64,000 nt of DNA from Cliona cf. orientalis (taxonomy: Eukaryota; Porifera; Demospongiae; Clionaida; Clionaidae). Made by a program: the position numbers and the translations under genes. Positions 36,587-49,500 of this stretch are shown piece by piece. The stretch lies in the NCBI GenBank assembly GCA_963930775.1, contig OZ005690.1:10256411-10320410 (forward strand). The letters are read 5' to 3'. Every line of letters begins with the position of its first letter. Position 1 is the stretch's first letter. The notes beneath the pieces are model-generated. The model had not been told where the DNA came from and searched no databases. It saw only the letters and a list, made by a program, of their open reading frames with translations.

Positions 36587-39500
36587 ATGATGGCACAAGG
36601 TCTAACTAAGGTTAGCAACTGTATATGTATTACGAAAACTATCATAGCTGTAGCTATTCACAAATAAACTTAATTCTGTAGGAAGAGGAGCAGCTAATTC
36701 AGTTGTGTTATGAGGGAACAGCTCCTATCAGTCAGTTTGCTGCCTTACTTGATCGAGGAGTAACGCTAAATATCCATGATAAGGTAGACCACTCAACAAC
36801 GCACAGTTACTAATTATATTGTGGTCTACTCTAAGATGCTGTGGTTGTTTATACCAATGGCTGTTAATTTCACTGTAGACGGGCCGCCATCCACTCTGGC
36901 TGGTCAGCTACCATGGAAAGACAGACCTTGCTGACCTTTTTCTTCAACGGGGTGCTCAAGTGGACTTGGCTACGAATGACGTACGTGAGGCTCTAAAAAT
37001 AGCTAGTTAGCTTTACAGTGGCTAACCCAGATCAAGAGATTTTATGAGGTCCTGGTAGCTAATATTATAGCTAGTATGAAATTAAATGCTAGTTAGTAAT
37101 GTGCGTTAACTGTACACCACAGTGGCATAAGAACTGGGAGGGACTTCAGATCCCACCCCCCCCCCTCCCCACAAGGGTTTCATTCAGTATTTTTTTCAAG
37201 TGGGGGCAAACGCGGCAATTCCAGAGTTAAGGGTATGTGGCAAAGACTGTGACTATAATATGTTTTTCCATCCTTCACTTTTCCCACCACTTATTATATA
37301 GCCTAGGGACTCCCTTGTGGCCCCTTGCAGGCTGTCTAATTACATCCAATATTAATTAATTAAATGCTGAGTATATATGTGTGTGTATGTTAAGATTAAT
37401 ACTTATTACAAATTTAATTAGCTTAATTATGGATAGATAATTATGCACAACATGTTATAGTAATGTAAATGAGCTCCAATAGAGTATGGTCCATGACTGT
37501 GTTCACTGCAGGGTTTCATCTAGCGACAAAAATTTGGGGTGAAAGTACGATAAATGAGTGGGCGTATTTAGCATACCAAGTTCCTTGGGGCGCATGTTCA
37601 TGAAAATTTCTTTAATTCCTTTAGATTGTCTCGGGTAATTTTGATCAAAAATAAATGCTAGTGGTTTGATTTGGTGATTTACTTTGATATTATGATGCTT
37701 AATTAAATTAAAGTCAAATTCTTGGGGGGGGGGGGGGAAGCTTCCCCCCTGTTCCCCAACCCCCCCCCCCCCCAACCCCCCCCCCCCCCCCACTGGATGA
37801 AACCCTGCCCTGTATGATGGAGTGGACTTCGTTGTGGTCATTCACAGTCTCTGTGTCTGTTGTGTTGCATTGTCTCACTTCATGACATGATGTAGGAGGA
37901 GCATAGAGAGACAGCGCTGATAACAGCCTGTGGCAATGGTCATCTAGCAACAGCAAAACTACTCGTCCATCGAGGTGCTGTGGTCAACCACCCAGAAAAG
38001 GTGAGACTAGCTATAATTACACTGCATAGCTTTGAAATTGATTTTAATTGGCAGTTTGGTGGTCTGCCTTGCAACAGCCAAATTTAATACAATAATACGG
38101 AAATTATAAATTTGTGTACATGGCAAGACTTATTTAAAAATAATGCATGTGGAAATGCTAAATTAGCACGCATGTGAGGCATAGTTGTGGAAGTGTCAGT
38201 TCCTTGAAAATATTCCACTCTCTGCCCCAGACCTGCATGTATATGCACTACTATCTATATTAATATTATTATAGCTACCATATAGCCAGAAAACTTGGCG
38301 AAAATTAAATTGGCAGATAGGCCTCAACCAGCGAGGTCAAAAATATTGGCAGATTTTAATTTGGCAGCATGACACGAGTACTTTCAGTAATATTAAGTTT
38401 ACCGGTAGCTAGCTATGCGCATGGTCATCACGGTGTGTGGGTCACTGATGCGTGGAGAGTGCTGCAGGCTATCTGCCAGGGAGAAATTTAGACCAACATG
38501 ACTCTGGCTTACTTCAGTGTGCATTTGTACATGTAGTGGGAGGGGTTGGCGGATTTGCCTTAGTAAGCCCTCTATGTGTCTCTCTTACAGGATGGAAACA
38601 CAGCGTTGTATTTCGCCAGCTCAGAGAATCACCTTGAAGTCGTAACATTTTTGGTAGAGAGAGGAGCCCAGGTCAATAAGGTACAGCACTGTAATGTAAT
38701 GTAAGCATGCAGCGTAGCAGCACATCTCAAGCTAGCATGTGGATAGCTTCATCATTCTTGGAGGTCATGTGTAGGGGTAGGTAAACATAATTTTGAGCAT
38801 AATAGGTGTGTGGAAGCATTTGAGAATAATTATGCTAGCATTAATGGGCAAAATTATAGCTAAGGGCACACGATTATTGGGTATTGCTGCATGTTAATTG
38901 ACAAAATTAATTGAGTCACAATGATTATAGCATAGAGGTCTTCTGTAATATTATTACTAACAGTTTCACAGATTACCAGACACAAATTAGAAAGTTCAAA
39001 CATTCGTTATGTTACAGATAATTTTTTTGTTTTGTTTACAGTTCAATTGAGCATAATGGGAAATAATGTTATACATAATAATAATTATAGACACGCGTCT
39101 TGAGCCATCATTAGGGATTTATTTACTCCTAGTGTCAATATTCAATTGTCCTCATTCTCTACAGGGCACACAAACTGGACTTTATGTTGCAAGTTTGGAT
39201 GGAAATCTCAAAATGGTTCAGTATTTCCTGGACCATGGAGCTGATGTGAATCAGCCATGTGATGTGAGCAACTGTTCATATGTACTATAAATCGCAAATG
39301 TTTCGTTGTTAAAAATTTTCAGACAGCCAAGCTTGTGCGAAAATTGAACACGCGAAAATACATGCGCAATATTAACAATAATGTGGTACAGGGTCATTTG
39401 TTCGAAAATTCTTTATTATCGCATGAAATATTTTAGACATGAAATATTCGCGATTTATGGTAATAATTATCTATTGGTACCAATTGCCATTCAAATTAGA

Positions 39501-41661
39501 CACTTCCATTCCTAATTTTTCTAATGTGAATATTCTATTTTTAGTGCACAGCTCACATTAGCTATGACTCGTTAATTGCCAGGGTCTGGGGACAATGCTA
39601 GCCCTCCCAGATATTTTCAATGTATGCATGAGAAAAATGGAGGAGCCCGGAGATGAGAATACTTCAACATTTTAAGAGAGCACCACTCGGCTAGCACGCA
39701 TGCTATTAGTCTCCTTACCCACACACCAGTCGATACACATTGAAAGGAACCAGGCTGGAACTTCACAGAATGCGATTATTATATTATATGACATTGTCAT
39801 TATTCATTGACTTATCATAGCTGCTGTTGCCATATCCTTTATTCCACAGGTAAAGCCTCATTCTTCTCCCCTCGGTGTAGCGTGTGAGAAAAATCAACTC
39901 CACGTTGCTGAGCTATTGATAAACAATGGTGCCCATGTCAATTATAAAAACAGCGTATGTGGTAATTACCATTATTAAATTTCATATTTTTAACGAATGT
40001 TTTCCCCATAGTATGATAGAACAGCTCTTCACAATGCATCTGAGGCGGGTCACCCTGAAGTGGTAAAGCTACTGGTGCAGTATCATGCCAATGTGAATGT
40101 CAAAAAAAATGTGAGTGCTGATTGTATCACCTCACTAGTACTATTACCGTAAATCGCGAATATTTCGTTGTTAAAATATTTTCGGGGAGCCTGGCTTGTG
40201 TGAAAATTAAACGCATGAAATACATACGTAATAACGATAATGCGGTACAGGGTCGTTTGTCCGAAAATTATTTAACATGAAAATTTATCGCATGAAATAT
40301 TTTAGACATGAAATATTCGCGACTTACGGTATAATATTGTAAATCTGGAAATGTTTACTGTTAATTGAAAATTTTCTGTTGTTGCACGAGACAATGAAAA
40401 TCACAATTAACATTATTAATTTTATGAAATTTTGGAGAAAGCTCATTGACAGACAAACACATACCAGTCCCTACCATGAATGTGCATTGAAATAATGATT
40501 TTATTATCAATTGTATATTCAGCAACATTTCTCTCTACTCGTGACTATTTCTCATTAAATTTTTTTACTTAATTATAAACTTTTCAAAAACAGCTACGAT
40601 GACAGCGTACTATGTATCAGAGGCATTGTCAGGCTCTCTTTCACATATCAAAGCCTCTCCACAACTTGCCCTAAATTTGTACACGTGGTAGCATAAAATA
40701 CGATGCCTTTCGAGTAGCTCCTCTATGCCAGGTCATTAAATTTTGTCTAGGCACACATTTTAGAAGTTACCCGTGGTAAGATCATGAATGTTTAAGTTTA
40801 ATATTTATAATAATACATGATTGCATGTTCTCAAGTCTGAGTTTGTAATGTACAGATGCATTTCTGTTGTTACTCCAATTCTGAGCTTCATAACTGCATG
40901 CTGACTAATGCACTGAAGATTTTGCACCATTATAGTGCTCCATATATATCAGTTTTGAGAATAGAGCAGTGCACCTATCATTATCATTATCTTTACCCAC
41001 CTACCCCAAGTCGGGCAATTAGGGGATTTTGTACGGGGCTTGATATCAGGATTTGGCCCAACTTGGGGTAGGTAGGGCTAGATATTGATAGGTACATAAA
41101 TAGAGCTACTAAACTTTTCTCACAGAATGGTGACACTCCTCTTCACCTGGCTGTTGAGGGTGGTCACTCTGAAGTGGTGAAGCAGCTCCTGCTGTCCCAA
41201 GCCAACCTGGACATTAAAAACAATGTGAGCTCTGTCATCTCCTCTGTCAGCACAATCACGTTGTACTTCATTACTAGAGTGGAACTTGATGGGTCACTTG
41301 ATTGAGCAGTTGGACAGTGGGTGGGTGGGTGTGGCCAGTAACTATGGGAAGCGTATTCCATTTGTAAAATTAATGCTTAGCCTTAATGTAAAATTATTGT
41401 GAGGTACTCTTAAAAGCTTAATACTAAGTCGTTATTGTCACGACATTGTGTAGTTGAGGGTCGGTGTGTGTTTGGCCATCGGCACAGATTTTATCATAGA
41501 ATTAGTGGTCAAGTTAATTTTTTATTATGTAAATTAAACTGTCTGTATAGATAAGTGCTGTTTTAATTAATTGGTATGTCTGTTCCAGGCTGGTCAGACT
41601 GCCCTCCAGCTAGCAAAAGACAAAAACCACTCAGAAATAGTTAATCTGCTGAAGACTGCAG
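36587..41661 (+). CDS. Gene B exons 1-10: start and nine ankyrin repeats
   Basis: The start exon encodes eight residues. Exons 2-10 then carry one ankyrin repeat each, with lengths of 90-105 nt and all junctions phase 0 until the last (phase 1). Typical repeat features are visible, for example TALITACGNGHLATAKLLV. Exons 7-10 are orthologous in position to exons 1-4 of gene A. Introns hold two TACCGTAAATCGCG elements and one GCAGGGTTTCATC element. Confidence 0.85.
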
Positions 41662-44478
41662 GTGAGTGAGCTCAGATAAAGAGCTATTATTTTGTGTTCA
41701 CTTATCCCTTCCAAAGGAAGGAAATAAACGCAAGATTTGGACTAATATTATATTATACAATATTAGTAACAAATACTGTGATCTGATTGGTCTGGAGCAG
41801 GTATCTGTTTTCCATGTAATATTGCCTATAGTTAACCCTCGGCGCATGCGCGAGGGTTACGGTAGTTGGTCTGTGTGTCAGTCTGTCTGTTATCACGCTA
41901 GCTGCTACGTACTTCGTTTGCGAGTCCAATTTGCGGTGTTCTAAGGTTCCTTATGGCGTTCCAAACCCATGATTTGTGTGGATTTCTCTGAAAACGCTTT
42001 GTTCACCAGTTTTGGCATCATAAAATTTTGCCAATTCTAAGCTTCTTGACTTTGCCCGAGCTAGCGATAGCATGACTTAACGTATAAATAGGTTGTGCAC
42101 TATATACGGTATGTACATCTATTAAGCCTCAGCGCATGCGCGGTTGCATCAGTCCCGTTGCTCAGTCCACTGGCAATCTTTGACGATCGTTGGGATGACA
42201 GTGATCGACTTCTTTTCAACTCTAAGGCTTAGCTGCCAATTGCCATCTGTATACTATTCTTGTGGTACTCTTTGATTCTCTGGCTTGTATGCATGCATGG
42301 TATTACAGTGCTTGAACCCAAGTGAGTTGCGATAGCTACTGTTGGACTCATGCAATATTGCGCAGTGTGCTTCAGTCCGGAGCTTGTGCAGATTGGAGTT
42401 CAATAAAACATACCTGGGTTAACTGCTATGAGCCGTTGAACCTTGAACACTGCTGTACATTAGCCTCATCCCCAAACCTAGTAGTCTCACCCCGGTGGTC
42501 CACAACCCTTTAGCTATACCTGCTTGTCTGCAAGCAACTGTTGAAGCATGTAGCTAATGTCATGCAACGCACCGAGGATTTTGTGCTTGAGAGAGCTCTA
42601 GTTATGATTGTTGCTAGGCAAAAGTGTCTAACTATTATTTATAGGGATATCACGTGGGACTTGGAGCATTTTAAACTTCTTTATGAGTGCAAGATTTTAA
42701 CAATGATAGTACTATGCTCCTATATCCATACTTAATAGGAGAAAGGTACAAAACTATTATTGCAATCAGTTAATTATTATGTAATACTTACTGTGGTATG
42801 TACAATGGCTTATAAAATTTTAATATTAAATTTTTTTGATGCACTCAGATTATCCCAGTGTGCAGCAGCCACAGATTCCACCTACAGTTAAGACACAAAT
42901 GGGATTCAAATTTGCCAATATGAATTTTACAGAAGACATGGTATGTTCATGGGAAAGTATCTAGTTTAGAATTACTTTTCAACTTGTATCTGTTATGCAC
43001 AGAGAAGCAGCCATCAACCTCCCATGGCCAGTAGTGAGAGACTACCACTACAGCAACAGCCTCCAAGAAGCAGTGTGGCTACCCCCAGAACTACACAGCA
43101 TCAGCTGAGCTCTTCTACTGCTGGACAACAAACAAAACGTGGTAGGCAGTCACAGAAAAGCAGCCGTCAACTTCCTAGTAGTGAGAGACTACCACTACAG
43201 CAACAGCCTCCAAGAAGCAGTGTGGCTACCCCCAGAACTACACAGCATCAGCTGAGCTCTTCTACTGCTGGACAACAAACAAAACGTGGTAGGTAGTCAC
43301 ATCATATACACCTATATACACATATACACATAATAATATAGTAGCTGTGATAATCGAAGGGTATGTTTTAGAAGTTATGTGGGCTACATCGTGCTTTGCT
43401 AATTGTTTAATTTCCAAACAGCATGCATAATATTATTATGCTAGTGTGCAGCAGCCACAATCCCCACCTACAGTTCTGATGCCAGTAGATGTACATTCGC
43501 AATCATTAACATTCTCCGAGGACATGAGTAGCGAGCAACTAACACTGTGGTTAAGAAGCCACCCCAGCATGAGTGGGGCAAACTATGAAGAAGATATCAG
43601 CAAATTGAGAGGTATCTAATGTTATAAACAACATTGTGAATGGCCTCATTATTGTAGATACTCACTTTGTATATTAGATGCCAAAATAACCGGTCGTGCA
43701 TTTTTGAACCTCAATGAAAGCAGGCTGGAACGATCTGGAGTATCATTGGGATTCCAGTGTACTCTGATGGATGTCATTGAAAGCTTGGTATGTAATAATA
43801 ATATTCACTTTCATAGAAATAAGTGGCTATGTCAGAGTGTACGATCTATTAGCTCAATATCCTTTTTTGTGTACAGAAGAGTAGCGATCAGGGTCGAGAC
43901 AGTGCGGGACTACCACCACAGCCAGAGTCTCCATCAAGTACTGTAACTAGTAGGCAACTTTCAACCTCCGAGTCTGTTACTGGACAACAAAATCGATATC
44001 AGACAAAAATAGGTAAACTGTTTGACTCATACACTTAATACATCTTATTATGCAAAATTAATGCATCAGATGTGCATACATGCATACATACTCATGTATG
44101 CTTAATATACACAATGTCATACTTATGTGAATATTGTATTTATACACAGATGAATTGTTGCCGACATTGGACGAGTTGCTGCTACTCAAGTACACCGACA
44201 AAGGAAAGCAACCCAAACTTCGAATTATAAAAGAAGCTAGCCATAAATGGAAGGACATTGCCAATTTAATTTGCGATGATGCTAACGTAACGATTACATT
44301 GGAAGACAAATGCCGTGGTGATTCCAATGAGTGCCTCAAACGAACATTCATTGACTACTTCATTAACAAGAAACCACAAAGGTATACCCAGAACTGGAAT
44401 GGACTAATAGAATTATTGGAGGATGTTGATCTTGAAACACTTGCTGAAAAAGTAAAACATGCACTTTTAGGTGTGTAG
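36587..44478 (+). CDS. Gene B: ANK(x9)-SAM-Death paralogue of gene A, 16 exons, 649 aa
   Basis: Exons: 36587-36610, 36682-36783, 36879-36980, 37896-38000, 38591-38680, 39165-39263, 39850-39954, 40012-40110, 41126-41224, 41589-41661, 42888-42940, 43003-43288, 43474-43611, 43678-43787, 43877-44012, 44150-44478. The total is 1950 nt with every phase matched and no internal stop. Exon 1 starts ATGATGGCA. Nine ankyrin repeats (residues 9-299), a remnant SAM tail (~300-317), a doubled Ser/Gln/Pro linker (~318-412), SAM (~413-495), linker, Death (~541-649). FYVE, Roc/COR, Ig, RING and ZU5 are absent: the 1.2-kb intron 41662-42887 shows no trace of them. The architecture fits a cytoplasmic adaptor or competitor for gene A. 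Exon 11 could instead begin at 42849, adding 13 codons in frame. Confidence 0.8.
37508..37808. mobile_element. GCAGGGTTTCATC-type element in gene B intron
   Basis: Same termini and left half as the copy at 19842, but at a non-equivalent position. The right part holds a run of G, then two runs of C separated by AA. Confidence 0.7.
39284..39462. mobile_element. TACCGTAAATCGCG-type MITE in gene B intron 6
   Basis: Short element with inverted ends (TATAAATCGC / GCGATTTATGGTA) resembling 40144-40331. Confidence 0.6.
40144..40331. mobile_element. TACCGTAAATCGCG-type MITE in gene B intron 8
   Basis: Inverted ends TACCGTAAATCGCGAATATTTC and GAAATATTCGCGACTTACGGTA around 188 bp, the best-kept of three copies. 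Confidence 0.7.
42888..44012 (+). CDS. Gene B exons 11-15: collapsed SAM, doubled linker, intact SAM
   Basis: Exon 11 (42888-42940) joins the start of a SAM first-half exon to the end of a second-half exon, leaving only about 18 residues. Exon 12 (43003-43288) holds two head-to-tail copies of the linker exon that follows SAM 2 in gene A. Exons 13-14 (43474-43611, 43678-43787) are an intact SAM with the same lengths as gene A SAM 2. Exon 15 (43877-44012) is a Ser/Gln-rich linker. Confidence 0.75.
44150..44478 (+). CDS. Gene B exon 16: Death domain and stop
   Basis: The terminal exon carries the same death fold as gene A (KLRIIKEASHKWKDIANLI; WNGLIELLEDVDLETLAEKV) and ends LLGV-stop. Identity with gene A is very high except near the middle loop (CDDANVTITLEDKCRGD versus SGDVNVTNILKEKCGGD), which may alter partner choice. 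Confidence 0.8.
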
Positions 44479-45277
44479 GCACTAGATAGTAGTATCGTTA
44501 GCTGTTTCTTTCTAATTACTAGTATTCATAGCTACATATCTAACAGTCTGAAAACTTTAAGCTAGTGAATACTTTTTCCCCTTATATAATTAATTTTATT
44601 ATATAGAATGTGTGCAAAAATTTGCTTAATTCCGTACTCATCTATAATGGAAAGCTTTAGAAATATTATCATTGTTCACTTTACCAAATCAAAAGCGTTG
44701 TAATTGCTAAGAATGCGATACATTTCCCGCTGTTATATAATTATAATAATAATGCATAATTTAATGTATGTATTCATATATGTGTTTGTGTGCATATGAA
44801 TAGTCTGTGTGCAAATTACTATTATAATAATGCTTAGAGTGGTATTGCATTGCTGGGAAGCAAAGTAAGCTACAGTTTGAATTGCAGCCATAGGCTCTAC
44901 TTGACACTAATTTCGTACTACGGCAGGAAACAGAAAACTTCGCAGATCATGCAATAGGAAATGAGTATTAAATTTTGGTAGAGAAAACTTGTTAAACCAT
45001 GCACACATGTAGGTGGGTACGTGGGACATGTCTAACTTTGTGGGGAAAGCATTTTCCTGGTAAAAGCCCAATAATAATAATAAACATCTTGAAAATTCAT
45101 GCTAATTTTTTACGCTAAATTATTCCATTAGATTAAGTATGGTGTACTAAATTTTATATTATCATTATTATGCATCCATTAATATAATTTTGTCTGGCTG
45201 TTCATGATCATGTTCATGGCATGCTAGATGATAATATTAGTATTATCTCCTCACGGCTCATGAGACCCTAGCAGTGA
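44479..45277. other. Convergent 3' region of genes B and C
   Basis: About 800 bp between the gene B stop and the gene C stop, AT-rich, with AATAAA near 45080 that could serve gene B. Confidence 0.5.
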
Positions 45278-46523
45278 CTAGAAAAAGAATTCACTAATGA
45301 GCTGTTTGACTGATCCTCCACTGTGACTGAGACCAGCCACCGTGATAAAGTGCTCTTCATCAACACTGGGACAGTTAGCACGATGCCTAAAAGTCATACA
45401 GTCATAATACATGTAATATTATTATAATTAAAGTTACTTGCATGCATCACATGACACAGACAATATTTAATACAAACAAAAATACTCTCAAAAAATTAAT
45501 TATCATAGTCCATGCACTGTTCACTATACAATGATAACATACATAAAATAATAATATAGCTAGCACTGATCATGCATATATTATATATGTCCACTGCTAG
45601 CTAGGTAAAAGTATACACACATAATAATAGACACTGCAGGACATACCAGTCAAAATGATCTTCACAACACAGTGCATTGGGAATGGCTCTCAAACCACTC
45701 TGTGACCTGCCATAAAAAATACTATTATATTATTACCATAGAGATCGAAATGTGACATTGCTGCTGCATATATATATATATACAACGAAAAATATTTTTC
45801 AGAACGACAATTTTCTTATAATATAGTCCGTGTCATTACATGAGGGCATGGATACACGTCTTGGAAGCGCCCGGTTGCTATGAACGCGCGGCGCTGGCGT
45901 AGAGAAAGTCCGCACTATAAGGCTCAGGAGTGGTCAGAACTGTAGGGCCGTGTGCACAAAGAAGAGTGGCCTTAATGCCTCGGGCCATAGCTACAGCTAG
46001 AGACGCATTTTGTCGATCGAACGATCGGCGCCGCACGTTTCGAGGGCCGGCTTGCTAAGCAGGCGCTGGCGCTAGCCACAGAGCCTCAAGCGAAGCAAGA
46101 GACAAAGTCTGTTCTTTGTCATACCTGTCAGTAGTCTGGTAACGACGTTCGAGCAGAGTGAGAACATCGCCATTGCACACTTAGTTGGAGAGGTGTGGCC
46201 TCTGCAACCGATTCCATCTGCGCATACGCACGGTACTAATGTGTGAGCATGTACTGCTATTAAATACATGATCATGCATGCTAGCCACATTATCCCATGA
46301 TTGTGACATTAACATACTTGTATTATAATAATATTATTTTTAATGTTCTTACCAAGTTGCATTGATCATGGAGTAGTGCTGAGAGAAGGCCTTGCTGAGG
46401 CAGTGGGAGCAAACTAGAAGATCGTAGACATTCACAACTGGACACGTGGCCTTGCAGCACTTGAGCTATGAGGAATGAAAAATCAATAATTAGCTAATAT
46501 TACGAGGATATCACTCTCTCCTT

Positions 46524-46555
<32 letters not shown>

Positions 46556-49500
46556 CCCCTCTCTCTCCCTCTCTCTCTCTCTCTCTCTCCCCTTCCCTCC
46601 ATTCCTTGCTTAGTTTCTCTCTCCCTCCCTCCCTCCCTCCCTCCTCTCTTCTTACCATTCTTGACAGTTTGTATGAGTATATCAGGTGATGAGAAGAATG
46701 AGAGAGAAGATGTGATGATAAATGACCACGCCCATCACAGTACACAGCTCTGTATGGTAACTACATGAAGACAATGAAATTATTAATGATTATAGGGACT
46801 TACCCACACTCAAGGCAACAGGCCAGGTTGCTATGGACACCGCATTCAGCACACTGATCCCTCTTCCTCTTTTGAAGCTCTCGACACTTGGCATAAAAAG
46901 ACTTCAGCTCATCGGGTATTCTAAGCTATGTATAAATACCATAATAAACATTTGATAGTTTGGCACCCTTTACCGAATTAATTTTTTTCTAATCATGTGT
47001 TATGAACAGAACTAGATTGTACACACTGCTTGTCAATAAATGTTGAGCAAGTAGCTATTTGCCTACAAAGATCATTTATTTTGTGCCAAATTTTTAGAAG
47101 AAATACAGTATTATACCAAAAAAGCTAACAAACAATGTGAGGACGTCAGAGCAATGGAGTTAGTGTGCACGATGTTTGTACGAACAAGACAAAGAGAGAG
47201 AGAGAGAGAAGAGAAGAGAAAGAGAGCAAGAGAGACTGACATACCCCCTCCTTGTGTCCTTTCCTCCTGGCTCCCTCCTTGACAGCTGCAGTACAGTCTT
47301 TGGGCAGGTGACCAACCTTGCTACATTTCCAGCAGACATAGCTGGAGAGAGGAGAGGGAGAAAACACCCACTTCGACTTATCAGAGTCCCACTCTCTTGA
47401 ATGTGATGGTGGCGAACGCTCTTTTGATGGCTATATGTTATATCAGGGAATAATACACATGTACTATACAATCACATACATGTATAAGTTTAGCATTGTA
47501 GAAACAGTCATGTATCATAGAAATGAACGAAGAATCTCTGTGGAAACTTTAACTATTAGTTTTGCCAACGTTTCGACTAGCAAGATGCTCTAGTCATCCT
47601 AGCCTTAGGGCAAAAGGATGACTAGAGCATCTATATGTATATGTAGTCAAAATGTTGGCAAGTTTATTGAACAGTTAAATTTCTCTTAGCTAGAGTATCT
47701 TCGTTTGTTTCTATTTAGATAGCAACTGAGAACAATGTCACTTCGAACTGTATCAGGATCAATCATCGATCGGATACATACATAGCGGAACTGGTACCCT
47801 CAATTGATAAAAAATTAGCTAAAGCCACGATACAAAAACTATATCCATACAGAGTCATGTTACCACATAAAACTAGAGCTCTGTAGAGCACATAGCTACC
47901 CCGCGCGCTCTGTAGCCACTGTAGCGTAGTATTGCAACACTCTGTTTCATGACGTGATGACCCTTTCCAACATCGTGCTTGAGCATGCGCAGTCGCATCC
48001 GCATACTATTATGCTAAAAGTGTGGGTGTGGTTGATAAACCACAGGCATGCTGAACAGAAAATGCACGATTTGTGGCACTAGTAAGCCTTTTTGAGAAAT
48101 TCGAAGCACGTACAAACCACTTTTTCACCGATATCTACCGATTGGTTGTACTTACAGTATGCATAGATGCCTAGAACGCGAGATCTGGCGATTTTCGTGC
48201 CGACAATGATGATGACAACAATAACAACAACGATAGACAGACAAACCGATTGCTTTACCCCTTGCACATGCGCACAAGGTAATTAAGTCGCACGCACACG
48301 CATTATTTGGTTGCATTATTCTTTAAGGTACAAGACATACATTGCAACATGTATGTTTGACATCAATAATTCATGATTCTACCTACTTCATATTGCTGTA
48401 TGTTGTCATCGGAATCATCAGAGACTGCAGGTTCAAAGTAGCGAAGGTCAGTGGGGTCATCATCACTTTCGCTATCATTATCGTGTGCGGAGTGAGAGAA
48501 AGTGGCCTCACTTTTACCCTGAAACAACCAAAGGATAATAATACTATTACCGTAAATTGCATGGACAAAAATTAATATTTCGTGCGATAATTTTTCGAGC
48601 TGAAATTAATCATTTTTGGACAAACGACACTGTACCGCATTATCATTAATGGTGCGTTTTCACACAAGCCAGGCTGTCTGAAAATATTCTAGTAATGAAC
48701 GCGATTTATGGTATTATTATTATACATAATATTATTATAATAATAATTATTATTATACCTCCCATGGCCAACCTCCATCCCACCTACTATAGGGACGGCA
48801 TTGTGGTAAGAATTTCATGCCATGCTGCGACTGATCTGTAGTTTGGAAGCTGTAGGTCGAGGGTCGATGGTCTCATACTCCATCTCTGTGATTGGTAGAC
48901 TGTGTACACACTTACAACCGTTTACCACATGCATGATTACAACTACGCAGGTACTGGGGATAATATGGTCAAACACCAGTGTTTTTGATCGCTACACATG
49001 ATACGCATGTATTCATGCATAGCAACCATACAGCATCTACATAATCATTGCATAGCATGACATTGTACATAATAATATTCTTACTGATGCTTTTGATTCA
49101 CGAAACATCCGATGGATTGAATCTGGAATTGGAAGACTGGAATCAGGAATGAAAACCCTGGAATCACCTGAGGAGCAAAGATAAAGTTAGCATTGTCTTA
49201 TTCGACTTACACCTCATACCTAATTTCACACTGGTATCATAGTTTGGATGAGTATATATACGGTACATGCAATGTCCTGTACATGACATGCACTGTAGTT
49301 GCCCATGCTATTACCGTGTGGCAGGTAATTACCCCGCGCGCATGCGCAAGGGGTAAAGCAATCGGTTTGTCCGTCTGTTGTCGGCACGAAAATCGCCAGA
49401 TCTCGAGTTCTAGGCGTCTGCTCGTACTATAAGCACAATCAATCGGTAGATATAGGTGAAAAACTGGTTTGTACGCGCTTCGAATTTCTCAAAAAAGCTT

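Noticed and set aside
41832-42200. Remnant FYVE or GTPase exons in gene B intron 10
   Set aside because: The intron holds only a GCGCATGCGC-type repeat fragment and AT-rich sequence; no CxxC or P-loop coding was found.
43142-43155. 14-base intron in the doubled gene B linker
   Set aside because: Too short to splice, and removing it would break the phase with the next exon.
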